NCBI GenBank assembly: GCA_965262315.1
Contig: CBDHFJ010000137.1
Span: 7,375 to 71,374, forward strand
Reading direction: 5' to 3'
DNA: 64,000 nucleotides
From: JBCCFK01 sp965262315
GTDB lineage: Bacteria > Actinomycetota > Acidimicrobiia > Acidimicrobiales > UBA8592
Below the pieces are notes generated by a model. The model was not told the origin of the DNA, did not search any database, and was given only the letters and a program-made list of their open reading frames with translations. The translations under genes were made by a program, and so were the position numbers. This document shows, in pieces, positions 40,226-48,858 of the stretch; the first letter of the stretch is position 1; every line of letters starts with the position of its first letter.

Positions 40226-41746
40226 ATGACCGACTTCCCCGAATCCTCGCGGCCTCGGCGCGGCCCGGCCGCCGCCGTGCTGGCCGGCGGCCTGCTGATG
40301 GTGGCTGCACTGCTGTTCGCGGCCTGCGGCGGCGACGACGAACCTGCGGCCTCCGATCCGGAGGTCACGGACGCGTCCGGTGGCGGCGAGGCCACGACCT
40401 CTTCGGGCGACGACAGCACGGTGGAGCTCGAACCGGAGGACACCGAGCTGGTGTCGTTCGCCACTGACGTCCAACCGGTGATCACCGCGACGTGCGCTCG
40501 ATGCCACACCGGGAACGGCCCTGGTACACCGCACCTGCGGCTGGACACCGCCGACGACGTGGCCGACAACGCCTTCGCCATCGCCGCGGCCATCGACATC
40601 GAGGTCATGCCTCCCTGGCCCGCCACCGATCTCAGCGTCCCGTTCGCGGACGACTGGAGCCTGACCGACGAGGAACGGGCGGCGGTCGCCCAGTGGCATG
40701 CCGACGGCGCACCCCTGGACGTCGATCCCGAGATGGCCATCACCGCGGACACCGAGGTGTTCTCGCTCGAGGACCACGACGTCGAGCTCGCCCCAGAAGC
40801 GGGCTACAGCGGCGTTGCCGGCCAGCCCGACGAGTACCGCTGCCTGGTCTATGAGCCGCAGGTCGCCCAAACCAGCTTCATCGAGGCGTTCGAGTTCGTC
40901 CCCGACCAGACCGAGGTCGTCCACCACGCCATCGGCTACCTGATTCCCGGCGACCTGCGCGATCGGGCCGAGCAGCGCGACGGCGAGGACGGACAGCCGG
41001 GTTGGAGCTGCTTCGGGAGCTCGGGTCTCGGCGAGGACGCCATCTTCCTCGGGTGGGCGCCGGGCCAGGGGCCGAGCGAGCTGCCCACCGGCTCCGGTAT
41101 GCGGGTCGAGCCCGGTGACTTCATCGTGATCCAGATCCACTATCACTTCGACGTCGACGCCCCGGCCGACCTGTCGAGCCTGAAGATCCGGTGGAGCGAC
41201 GAGGCCGACCCCGACGAGGTCGTCGTGGCCACCTTCATCGCTCCCGCCGAGATCCCCTGCGGTCCGGACGAGGAGGGCCCGCTGTGCGACCGCGACGCCG
41301 CCCTCGCCGACGCCGTCGCCAAGTACGGCAACGAGGGTGTCCTCGGCCAGTTCATCACCGGCGCCTGTGGCTACGACCCCGAGGACTTCGTCCTGGTCGA
41401 CGGCGTGGTCGGCGGCTCGTGCGACCAGCCACCGGAGGCCTACGGCGAGATCGTCTCGGTGCTCGGACACGCGCACGAGCTGGGGAAGAGCCTGCGGATG
41501 ACCCTCAACGCCGATTCGCCGGACGAGCGCATCCTGCTCGACATCGAGCGGTGGGACTTCGACTGGCAGTTCAACTACTACCCGACCGAGCGCATCATGC
41601 TCGAGCGGGGCGACTTCGTCCGCCTCGAGTGCACGTGGGACCGCAACCTGCGCGACCCGGAGCTGGAGCCGGCCTACATCCTGTGGGCCGACGGCACCGA
41701 CGACGAGATGTGCTTCGCCACCATCCTGGTGCGTCTTTCGGAGTAA
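40226..41746 (+). CDS. Lipoprotein with haem-c domain and copper type II monooxygenase domain
   Basis: 506 residues. Lipoprotein signal (VAALLFAACGG, Cys34), acidic linker, then a small cytochrome c domain with CARCH (Cys90, Cys93, His94). The rest matches the copper type II ascorbate-dependent monooxygenase fold (PHM/DBM). Candidate ligands: His233-His234 in VVHHAIGY and His305 in IQIHYHFD for one copper, and His415 and His417 in LGHAHELGK plus Met495 in DDEMCFATI for the other. In PHM the corresponding HTHxLGK and DEMC motifs are nearly identical. The haem domain might replace ascorbate as electron source. Substrate unknown. An ATG at 40226 is used. Confidence 0.82.
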   Translation: MTDFPESSRPRRGPAAAVLAGGLLMVAALLFAACGGDDEPAASDPEVTDASGGGEATTSSGDDSTVELEPEDTELVSFATDVQPVITATCARCHTGNGPGTPHLRLDTADDVADNAFAIAAAIDIEVMPPWPATDLSVPFADDWSLTDEERAAVAQWHADGAPLDVDPEMAITADTEVFSLEDHDVELAPEAGYSGVAGQPDEYRCLVYEPQVAQTSFIEAFEFVPDQTEVVHHAIGYLIPGDLRDRAEQRDGEDGQPGWSCFGSSGLGEDAIFLGWAPGQGPSELPTGSGMRVEPGDFIVIQIHYHFDVDAPADLSSLKIRWSDEADPDEVVVATFIAPAEIPCGPDEEGPLCDRDAALADAVAKYGNEGVLGQFITGACGYDPEDFVLVDGVVGGSCDQPPEAYGEIVSVLGHAHELGKSLRMTLNADSPDERILLDIERWDFDWQFNYYPTERIMLERGDFVRLECTWDRNLRDPELEPAYILWADGTDDEMCFATILVRLSE

Positions 41747-41768
41747 CGGCCGGCGACGGCGTGTGATC

Positions 41769-41874
41769 ACCTGTCGCGCGTCCGCTCCTGCGGACCGCGC
41801 GACAGGTCGGCCCGCGGGCGTGGTGCTGACGCGCCGGAGCGCCACCGTGGGAGGGGAATCACAGTGGCGCTCCG
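41769..41874. terminator. Two hairpins after the copper monooxygenase gene
   Basis: At 41769-41807, arms ACCTGTCGCGCG and CGCGCGACAGGT pair perfectly over 12 bases, extended by TCCGC/GCGGA with one bulge. At 41835-41874, CGGAGCGCCAC pairs with GTGGCGCTCCG over 11 bases around an 18-base loop. The first belongs to the ACCTGT palindrome family. They lie 23 and 89 bases after the stop, before the GNAT gene on the same strand. Confidence 0.6.
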
Positions 41875-41979
41875 TGTGGTCTGGAAGCCAGAGACCGCCG
41901 GCTCTCGACCGTTCACCCCCCACACGTGTCGGCGTCCCGATCGGTTCCCGAGATCCGACATTTTCTTCGGAGATCTATC

Positions 41980-42528
41980 GTGGCGACCGTGAGCGGACGG
42001 GTCCGGAGCGCGACGAGCGACGATCTGCACGTGCTCGCGGCCGTCGAGGTGGCCGCGGGCGAGCGCTTCCGTGAGCTCGGACTCGACGCCATCGCCGATG
42101 ACCCGGGCCCCACGGTGGCCGAGCTCGCACCCCACCTCGACGACGGCACGCTCTGGGTCGCGGAGCTCGACGGCGAGGTGGTCGGCTATGCCACGGCATC
42201 GGTCGTCGACGGCGAAGGACACCTCGACCAGGTCAGCGTGGTACCCGACGCCGGTGGGATGGGGCTGGGGCGCCGGCTGATCACCGAGGTCCAGACGTGG
42301 GCCCGCGTCCAGGGCCTGCCCTCCGTGACCCTGACGACCTTCCGGGACGTGGCGTGGAACGGCCCCTACTACGAGCGATTCGGGTACCAGACCCTGGCCG
42401 ACGACAACCTCGGGCCGGAACTGGCCGCCATCCGGCAGGCCGAGGTCCACGCCGGCCTCGACGTCCTGCCCCGGGTCGCCATGCGGCTGGTCCTGTCCGC
42501 CCCGCCATTCGGTACCGTCCGCTCATGA
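41980..42528 (+). CDS. GNAT-family N-acetyltransferase
   Basis: 182 residues from the GTG at 41980, which follows GGAG by eight bases; GTGs at 41926 and 41989 are alternatives. The acetyl-CoA motif A is LDQVSVVPDAGGMGLGRRLI (R/Q-x-x-G-x-G/A as G-M-G-L-G-R-R), and motif B follows with TLTTFRDVAWNGPYYERFGYQ. It acetylates an unknown amine or protein. It is the first gene of a three-gene unit, as its stop overlaps the M20 start (ATGA). Confidence 0.85.
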   Translation: MATVSGRVRSATSDDLHVLAAVEVAAGERFRELGLDAIADDPGPTVAELAPHLDDGTLWVAELDGEVVGYATASVVDGEGHLDQVSVVPDAGGMGLGRRLITEVQTWARVQGLPSVTLTTFRDVAWNGPYYERFGYQTLADDNLGPELAAIRQAEVHAGLDVLPRVAMRLVLSAPPFGTVRS

Positions 42529-43784
42529 CCCTCGTCGAGACCATCGATCGTGCCGTCGACGACCTCGCGGTCCAGACCACCGAGATGATCCAGGAGCTGG
42601 TCCGGATTCCGTCGATCACCGGCGACGAAACCGCAGCCCAGGGCTTCGTCGCCGGCGTGCTGCGCGACCTCGGCTTTGCTGTCGACCAGTGGAACCCCAC
42701 TCGAGCGGACCTCCAGGACCACCGCTCGTTCTCCGACGACGGTCTGCCGCTCGGGGATCGACCCGTGGTGGTCGGCCGGTGGGGCGGCACCGCCGGTGGG
42801 GGCTCGGTGATCCTCAACGGCCACATCGACGTCGTCCCACCCGGCCGCGAAGAGGACTTCCCGCACGGGCCCTGGCAGGGCGAAGTGCACGACGACGTCC
42901 TGTGGGGCCGCGGCGCCTGCGACATGAAGGCCGGCCTGATCGCCGGCATCCTCGCCGTCGCCGCGCTCCAGCGGGCGGGCCTGACCCCGGCGGCCGAGGT
43001 GATCGTCGAGTCGGTGATCGGCGAGGAGAGCGGCGGCGTGGGCACCCTGGCCACCGTCGTGCGCGGCTACCGAGCCGACGCGGCCGTCGTACTGGAGCCG
43101 ACCCGGCTGCAGATGTGCCCGGTCGGCTGCGGGTCGTGTTCGTTCCGGCTGCACGTTCCGGGCCGAGCCGCGCACGGCGCGATGCGCCAGGAAGGCGTGT
43201 CCGCCCTCGACAACCTGTGGCCCCTGCATCGGGCGCTCATGGCGTTCGAGGCCGAGCGCCACCTGGGCTTCACGCACCCGCTCTATCCCGACGATCGTCT
43301 CGCCGCGCCCCTGTCGATCGGCACCGTGCAGGCGGGCGACTGGCCGTCGACGGTGCCCGAAGCGCTGGTGGCCGAGGGCCGCTACGGCATCTTCCCGGGC
43401 GAGGACCTCGACGTGGCCCGAGCCGCCTTCGAGCAGGTGGTGATGTCCGCCGCTGCCACCGACCCCTGGCTCGCCGAGCATCCGCCCACCGTCGAGTGGT
43501 TCGAGGGCCAGTTCGAGTCGGCGGTCACCGACCTCGACAGCGCGTTGCTCTCCCAGCTCGGCGACGCCCATGCCGAGGTGCGAGGCACGCCGACTGGCGT
43601 CCATGGCGTCAGCTACGGCTCCGACCTGCGCTTCTTCACCAACGACGCAGGCATGCCCGCCGTCCTCTACGGCCCCGGCGACGTGGCCGATGCCCACACG
43701 GTCAACGAGCATGTGCGGCTGACCGAAGTCCTCGACGCCGCCAAGACGGTGGCGCTCATGCTGATGAACTGGACGACCCCATGA
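42525..43784 (+). CDS. M20-family metallopeptidase / ArgE-DapE-like deacylase
   Basis: 419 residues. Zinc-binding landmarks are ILNGHIDVVPPG (His and catalytic Asp), WGRGACDMKAG (bridging Asp), VIGEESGGVGT (general base Glu-Glu), a Glu ligand in LEPTRLQM and the final His in DVADAHTVNEHV. The dimerisation domain starts at SFRLHVPGRAAHGAM. Members remove acyl or carbamoyl groups from N-acyl amino acids or dipeptides. It overlaps both the GNAT and the DDAH-like genes by four bases, so the three form one operon, perhaps for a modified guanidino amino acid. Confidence 0.9.
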   Translation: MTLVETIDRAVDDLAVQTTEMIQELVRIPSITGDETAAQGFVAGVLRDLGFAVDQWNPTRADLQDHRSFSDDGLPLGDRPVVVGRWGGTAGGGSVILNGHIDVVPPGREEDFPHGPWQGEVHDDVLWGRGACDMKAGLIAGILAVAALQRAGLTPAAEVIVESVIGEESGGVGTLATVVRGYRADAAVVLEPTRLQMCPVGCGSCSFRLHVPGRAAHGAMRQEGVSALDNLWPLHRALMAFEAERHLGFTHPLYPDDRLAAPLSIGTVQAGDWPSTVPEALVAEGRYGIFPGEDLDVARAAFEQVVMSAAATDPWLAEHPPTVEWFEGQFESAVTDLDSALLSQLGDAHAEVRGTPTGVHGVSYGSDLRFFTNDAGMPAVLYGPGDVADAHTVNEHVRLTEVLDAAKTVALMLMNWTTP

Positions 43785-44659
43785 TCGAACTCGGACCCCA
43801 GACCATGGTCGACCCCATCGAGGTCGTCGCAGTGAAGCGACCCTCCGCCGCGCTGGCGCACGCACCGTCTGACGAGTGGGAGCAACTCGGCTGGCATGCA
43901 CCCATCGCAGCCGAACAGGCCGAGGCCGACCATCACGCCTTCACCGACATCCTCGAAGCAGCCGGCGCCACCGTGCTCGAGCTGGGATCCGACGAGCGCA
44001 CCGGCCTCGACTCGATCTACGCCCACGACTCGTCGCTGGTCACGCCGGCGGGAGTCGTGCCGCTCGTCCTGGGCAAGGAGCTCCGCGCCCGTGAGGGTGA
44101 GGCCATCGTCGACGCGCTCGCGGCGATGGACGTCCCCGTGCTCGACGGCTTCGAGGACCCGGCAGCGACGGCCGACGGCGGCGACTTCTCCTGGCTCGAC
44201 CCGGGAACGCTCGTCGTCGGCAACAGCTTCCGCACGAACCTGGCGGGCATTGCCGAGATCCGTCGGATCGTCGAGCCCCAGGGCATCGAGGTGGTGGCGG
44301 TCGACATGCCGTACTGGCGGGGTGCTGCCGAGGTGCTGCATCTCCAGTCGTTCTTCTCGATGATCGACCACGACCTCGCCGTCGTCTTCCTCGACATGCT
44401 CCCGGTGCGGCTGGCCAACCTGTTGATCGAGCGCGGCGTCGAGTTCGTCGAGGTCCCGGTCGAGGAGTTCCCCAGCCAGGGCTGCAACGTCCTCGCGCTC
44501 GCCCCCCGCCACGTCGTCACGCCGGCGGGCAACCCGATCACCCTCCAGCGCATGGAGGCTGCCGGAGCGACGGTCGAGACCTACGACGGGACCGAGATCA
44601 GCCTCAAAGGCGACGGCGGGCCCACCTGCCTGACCCGCCCGCTTCGACGTCGCTCCTGA
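43781..44659 (+). CDS. DDAH/arginine-deiminase-like amidinohydrolase
   Basis: 292 residues with the guanidine-modifying pentein fold. Acidic residues of the catalytic set lie in IYAHDSSLVTP and ADGGDFSWLDPG. The catalytic Cys is predicted in EEFPSQGCNVLALAP close to the C-terminus, as in DDAH, with the His in the preceding MIDHDLAVVFLD region. Such enzymes hydrolyse guanidino groups to ureido groups (dimethylarginine to citrulline plus dimethylamine, or arginine). The ATG overlaps the M20 stop. Its last codons are repeated 73 bases later. Confidence 0.82.
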   Translation: MIELGPQTMVDPIEVVAVKRPSAALAHAPSDEWEQLGWHAPIAAEQAEADHHAFTDILEAAGATVLELGSDERTGLDSIYAHDSSLVTPAGVVPLVLGKELRAREGEAIVDALAAMDVPVLDGFEDPAATADGGDFSWLDPGTLVVGNSFRTNLAGIAEIRRIVEPQGIEVVAVDMPYWRGAAEVLHLQSFFSMIDHDLAVVFLDMLPVRLANLLIERGVEFVEVPVEEFPSQGCNVLALAPRHVVTPAGNPITLQRMEAAGATVETYDGTEISLKGDGGPTCLTRPLRRRS

Positions 44660-44732
44660 CCCAGGTGTTCGCACCCGGTGCCAGGCACCAACCACGAACA
44701 CCATCAGCCGCCCGCTCCGACGTCGCTCCTGA
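44635..44732. repeat. Direct repeat of a gene end flanking a palindrome
   Basis: A 25-base sequence at 44635-44659 (CGACGTCGCTCCTGA end, including the DDAH-like stop codon) recurs at 44708-44732 with one mismatch. Between them lies an inverted repeat with arms GGTGTTCG (44664-44671) and CGAACACC (44695-44702) plus inner GGTGCC/GGCACC, a likely terminator. Confidence 0.7.
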
Positions 44733-44774
44733 GCGACCCGTGGGACACTGAAGCCCGGACCCCGAGGAGGACAC

Positions 44775-45257
44775 GTGAGCAACCAGCCGCTGACGGTGTG
44801 GACCGGCGAAGTCATCGAGGACTGGATCGACTACAACCAGCACATGAGCGAGGGCTTCTACGGCCTCGTCTTCGGGTACGCCAGCGATGAGTACCTCCTG
44901 CGTATGGGCTTCGACCAGGCCTACCGCGACGAGACCAAGGGCGCCTTCTACACGGTCGAGACCCACATCTCGTTCCTCGACGAGCTGGCGCTGGGCACGC
45001 CCGTCGAGGTGCGCACCACGGTGATCGGCGCCGACGCGATCCGTGTGCACCTGTTCCACCAGCTGGTCCGCACGGCCGACGGCGTGGTCGCTGCCACGCA
45101 GGAATCGCTGATGCTGCACGTCGACACCTCGATCGACCGCGTGGCCCCGATGACGGACGCCGTCCTCGCCGTGTCCTCAGCCGACGCCGCCGCCCACGAA
45201 GGCCTCGTCGGCCCCGACGACATCGGCAAGGTCATCCGAGGCCCCGGCTCGAAGTGA
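44775..45257 (+). CDS. Hotdog-fold acyl-CoA thioesterase family protein
   Basis: 160 residues, one hotdog domain. WIDYNQHMSEGFYGLVFGYASDE is the characteristic first helix with the Tyr-Asn/Asp and His motif of 4-hydroxybenzoyl-CoA-type and carnitine-linked (betainyl-CoA) thioesterases. ETHISFLDELALGTPVEV is the paired strand. The GTG start follows GAGGAGGACAC. The stop lies one base before the hydantoinase ATG, so they are cotranscribed. The substrate thioester is unknown; methylated-ammonium acyl-CoA compounds are possible. Confidence 0.82.
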   Translation: MSNQPLTVWTGEVIEDWIDYNQHMSEGFYGLVFGYASDEYLLRMGFDQAYRDETKGAFYTVETHISFLDELALGTPVEVRTTVIGADAIRVHLFHQLVRTADGVVAATQESLMLHVDTSIDRVAPMTDAVLAVSSADAAAHEGLVGPDDIGKVIRGPGSK

Positions 45258-45258
45258 C

Positions 45259-48200
45259 ATGACCGCCCGGTCCGCTCACGCCTGGCAGTTCTGGATCGAC
45301 CGCGGCGGAACGTTCACCGACATCGTCGCGGTCCGGCCCGACGGCACCACCGTCACCCACAAGCTGCTGTCGGAGAACCCCCGGCGCTACGCCGACGCGG
45401 CGATCCAGGGCATCCGTGAGCTGCTCGGCGTGGACGACGGCGAGCCCATGCCCTCGCAGCGCATCGGCGCGGTGAAGATGGGGACGACCGTCGCCACCAA
45501 CGCGCTGCTCGAGCGCCAGGGCGACCCCACCGTGCTGGTGACCACCCGAGGCTTCGCCGACGCGCTCCGCATCGGCTACCAGCACCGGCCCGACCTCTTC
45601 GCGCTCGACATCGTGCTGCCCGAGATGCTCTACCGCGAGGTGATCGAGGTCGACGAGCGCATGTCGGCCGACGGCAAGGTGATCACCGACCTCGACGCGG
45701 ATGCCGCCCGAAAGGCGCTGGCGGCGGTGAAGGCGTCCGGCATCGACGCGGTGGCCATCGCCCTGCTCCACGGCTACCGCTACACCGACCACGAGGCTCG
45801 GCTCGCATCGATCGCCCGCGAGCTGGGGTTCGGGCAGGTGTCGGTCAGCCACGAGGTCAGCCCGCTGATGAAGCTGGTGTCCCGTGGCGACACCACGGTG
45901 GTCGACGCCTACCTCTCGCCGGTGCTCCGGCGCTACGTCGACCAGGTCCGCGCCGGCCTGGGTGATGGCCCGCGGCTGTCCTTCATGCAGTCCAACGGTG
46001 GCCTCACCGAGGCGGGCGACTTCCAGGGCAAGGACGCGCTGCTGTCCGGCCCCGCGGGCGGCGTGGTCGGCATGGTTCGTACGGCAGCCGCCGCGGGTTT
46101 CGACCGCCTGGTCGGGTTCGACATGGGCGGCACCTCCACCGACGTCGCCCACTACGCGGGCGAGCTCGAGCGCACGTACGAGACCGAGGTCGCCGGGGTG
46201 CGTGTGCGCGCCCCGATGATCGACATCCACACCGTGGCTGCGGGTGGCGGGTCGATCCTGCAGTTCGACGGCGCTCGGCTGCGGGTGGGCCCCGACTCGG
46301 CGGGCGCCGATCCCGGACCCACCTGCTACGGCAACGGCGGGCCGCTGGCCGTGACCGACGCCAACGTGTTGTTGGGCAAGCTCCGTCCCGAGTTCTTCCC
46401 GCAGGTGTTCGGCCCGGCCGGTGACGAGCCACTCGACGTCGACGCCACTCGGGCCGCGTTCGACGGGCTGGCCGCCGACGTCGCCGCTGCGACCGGCTCG
46501 CCCGCCACCGCCGAAGACCTGGCCGAGGGCTTCCTCGCCATCGCGGTGGACAACATGGCCAATGCCATCAAGAAGATCTCGGTGCAACGGGGCCACGACG
46601 TCACCGACCACACCCTCGTCTGCTTCGGCGGCGCCGCCGGCCAGCACGCCTGCCTGGTCGCCGATCGCCTGGGCATCTCCCGCATCCAGATCCACCCCTA
46701 CGCGGGGGTTCTGTCTGCGCTGGGCATCGGCCTCGCCGACACCCGCCACGTGGTCGACGAGGCCGTCGAGGCGCAGCTCGACGACGACCTCATCACCTCG
46801 CTCGACGAGACGTGGACCAGCCTCGGCACCCGCGCCACCGCCAACCTCGAAGCGCAGGGCCTGGCGAAGGACTCGATCTCGCTCGCCCGGCGGATGGCGC
46901 TCCGCTACCAGGGGTCCGACACGGTGCTGCGGGTCGACGCCGGACCTCGTTCGGAAGTGGTCGCTGCGTTCGAGGCATCCCACCGGGCCCAGTTCGGTTT
47001 CGTGTCGCCGGAGAAGGCGATCGTGGTCGAGTCGGTGCAGGTCGAAGCGGTCAGCGCCGGCGACGACCTCCCGGCCGCCTCCACCACGGCCGGCGTCCGC
47101 GGTACCGAGCTCGGCAGATTCGACGCGGTCATGGACGGCCGACGCATGCCGACGCCCTTCCTCCAGCGCCCCGCACCCGACGCCGACCCGGTGCCCGGCC
47201 CCGCCGTGATCGTCGACGACACCACCACGACCGTGGTCGAACCCGGCTGGGCCGCGTCGACCAACACCCTCGGCGATCTCGTCCTCGAACGGATCGAGGC
47301 CCGCCCGCACCACGCGGCCGTGGGCACCGACGCCGATCCGGTGCAGCTCGAGATCTTCAACAACCTGTTCATGAACATCGCCGAGCAGATGGGCATGGTG
47401 CTCCAGAACACCGCGGCCTCGGTGAACATCAAGGAACGCCTCGACTTCTCCTGCGCGATCTTCGACCCCGCCGGTGACCTGATCGCCAACGCTCCCCACA
47501 TGCCGGTGCATCTGGGGTCGATGAGCGAGTCGATCAAGTCGATCATCGCCGGCAATCCCCAGATGGTCGACGGCGACGTCTACGTCATGAACGCGCCGTA
47601 CAACGGCGGCACGCACCTGCCCGACATCACCGTCGTGAAGCCGGTCTTCGGTGAGCACGACCGTCCGATCTTCTACGTGGCGTCTCGCGGCCACCACGCC
47701 GACATCGGCGGCACCGTGCCCGGCTCGGCCCCGGCGGACTCCACGTCGGTCGAGCAGGAGGGCGTCCTCCTCGACAACGTGAAGCTGGTCGCCGACGGCC
47801 GCTTCCTCGAGCCCGAACTGCGCCTCCTCCTGGGCTCTGGTGCCCACCCGGCGCGCAATCCGGACCAGAACGTCGCCGACCTGCAGGCGCAGGTGGCCGC
47901 GTGCGAGAAGGGCACGATCGAGCTGCTGCGGGTGATCGACCACTACGGGCTCGATGTCGTCCACGCCTACATGGGGCACGTGAAGGACAACGCCGAGGAG
48001 TCGGTGCGCCGCGTGATCGACGCGCTGGTCGACAGCTCGTTCGCGTGCGAGATGGACGATGGCCATCGCATCGTGGTGACGATCTCGGTCGACCACGAGC
48101 AGCGGTCCGCTCACATCGACTTCACCGGCACCAGCGGGCAGCATCCGGGCAACTTCAACGCCCCGGCGTCGGTGTGCCACGCGGCCGTCCTGTATGTCTT

Positions 48201-48858
48201 CCGGTGCCTGGTGGCCGACGACATCCCGCTCAACGCCGGGTGCATGGTCCCGATCGCGGTGACCATCCCCCATCCGTCGATGATCAGCCCCGAGTACCCG
48301 GCGGCCGTCATCGCCGGGAACGTGGAGACCTCGCAGCTGTTGGTCGACACCCTGTTCGGTGCCCTCGGGACCATGGCGGCCGCCCAGGGGACGATGAACA
48401 ACATCATCTGGGGCAACGAGCGCCACCAGTACTACGAGACGCTGTGCGGCGGTGCCGGGGCCACGGCCAACGCGCCCGGGTGCGATGCCGTGCACACCCA
48501 CATGACCAACTCCCGGCTGACCGACCCCGAGGTGCTCGAGTGGCGGTACCCGGTGCGGTTGGAGTCCTTCGAGGTGCGCCGAGGCTCGGGCGGCGAGGGC
48601 AGCAACCGCGGCGGCGACGGCGTGATCCGGCGTGTCCGGTTCCAGGAGGCGATGGAGGTCAACATCCTCTCGTCACGACGGAGCGTCGCCCCCTACGGCA
48701 TCGAGGGTGGGCGCGACGGCGCCACCGGCCGCAACCTCGTGCTGCGCGCCGACGGCTCGACCGAAGAGTTCGGCCACACGGCCCAGACGCTGGCGGACGT
48801 GGGTGACGCCATCGAGATCCACACGCCCGGCGGCGGGGGCTACGGCACGCCGGCCTGA
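45259..48858 (+). CDS. Fused HyuA-HyuB hydantoinase / 5-oxoprolinase family protein
   Basis: 1199 residues. The N-terminal 680 residues are HyuA-like with the ATP-binding actin-like motifs FWIDRGGTFTDIVAV, KMGTTVATNALL and GFDMGGTSTDVA. The rest, from LEIFNNLFMNIAEQMGMVL, is HyuB-like and contains DGDVYVMNAPYNGGTHLPD and the C-terminal EVRRGSGGEGSNRGGDG. Fusion of both subunits is typical of 5-oxoprolinase and N-methylhydantoinase, which open a cyclic imide/lactam with ATP. The stop overlaps the convergent MFS gene by 19 bases. Nearby sarcosine oxidase makes an N-methylhydantoin role thinkable. Confidence 0.9.
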   Translation: MTARSAHAWQFWIDRGGTFTDIVAVRPDGTTVTHKLLSENPRRYADAAIQGIRELLGVDDGEPMPSQRIGAVKMGTTVATNALLERQGDPTVLVTTRGFADALRIGYQHRPDLFALDIVLPEMLYREVIEVDERMSADGKVITDLDADAARKALAAVKASGIDAVAIALLHGYRYTDHEARLASIARELGFGQVSVSHEVSPLMKLVSRGDTTVVDAYLSPVLRRYVDQVRAGLGDGPRLSFMQSNGGLTEAGDFQGKDALLSGPAGGVVGMVRTAAAAGFDRLVGFDMGGTSTDVAHYAGELERTYETEVAGVRVRAPMIDIHTVAAGGGSILQFDGARLRVGPDSAGADPGPTCYGNGGPLAVTDANVLLGKLRPEFFPQVFGPAGDEPLDVDATRAAFDGLAADVAAATGSPATAEDLAEGFLAIAVDNMANAIKKISVQRGHDVTDHTLVCFGGAAGQHACLVADRLGISRIQIHPYAGVLSALGIGLADTRHVVDEAVEAQLDDDLITSLDETWTSLGTRATANLEAQGLAKDSISLARRMALRYQGSDTVLRVDAGPRSEVVAAFEASHRAQFGFVSPEKAIVVESVQVEAVSAGDDLPAASTTAGVRGTELGRFDAVMDGRRMPTPFLQRPAPDADPVPGPAVIVDDTTTTVVEPGWAASTNTLGDLVLERIEARPHHAAVGTDADPVQLEIFNNLFMNIAEQMGMVLQNTAASVNIKERLDFSCAIFDPAGDLIANAPHMPVHLGSMSESIKSIIAGNPQMVDGDVYVMNAPYNGGTHLPDITVVKPVFGEHDRPIFYVASRGHHADIGGTVPGSAPADSTSVEQEGVLLDNVKLVADGRFLEPELRLLLGSGAHPARNPDQNVADLQAQVAACEKGTIELLRVIDHYGLDVVHAYMGHVKDNAEESVRRVIDALVDSSFACEMDDGHRIVVTISVDHEQRSAHIDFTGTSGQHPGNFNAPASVCHAAVLYVFRCLVADDIPLNAGCMVPIAVTIPHPSMISPEYPAAVIAGNVETSQLLVDTLFGALGTMAAAQGTMNNIIWGNERHQYYETLCGGAGATANAPGCDAVHTHMTNSRLTDPEVLEWRYPVRLESFEVRRGSGGEGSNRGGDGVIRRVRFQEAMEVNILSSRRSVAPYGIEGGRDGATGRNLVLRADGSTEEFGHTAQTLADVGDAIEIHTPGGGGYGTPA

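Noticed and set aside
45232..48501. A 1089-residue open frame opposite the hydantoinase gene
   Set aside because: Low-complexity composition and no motifs, while the plus strand encodes a complete HyuA-HyuB protein.
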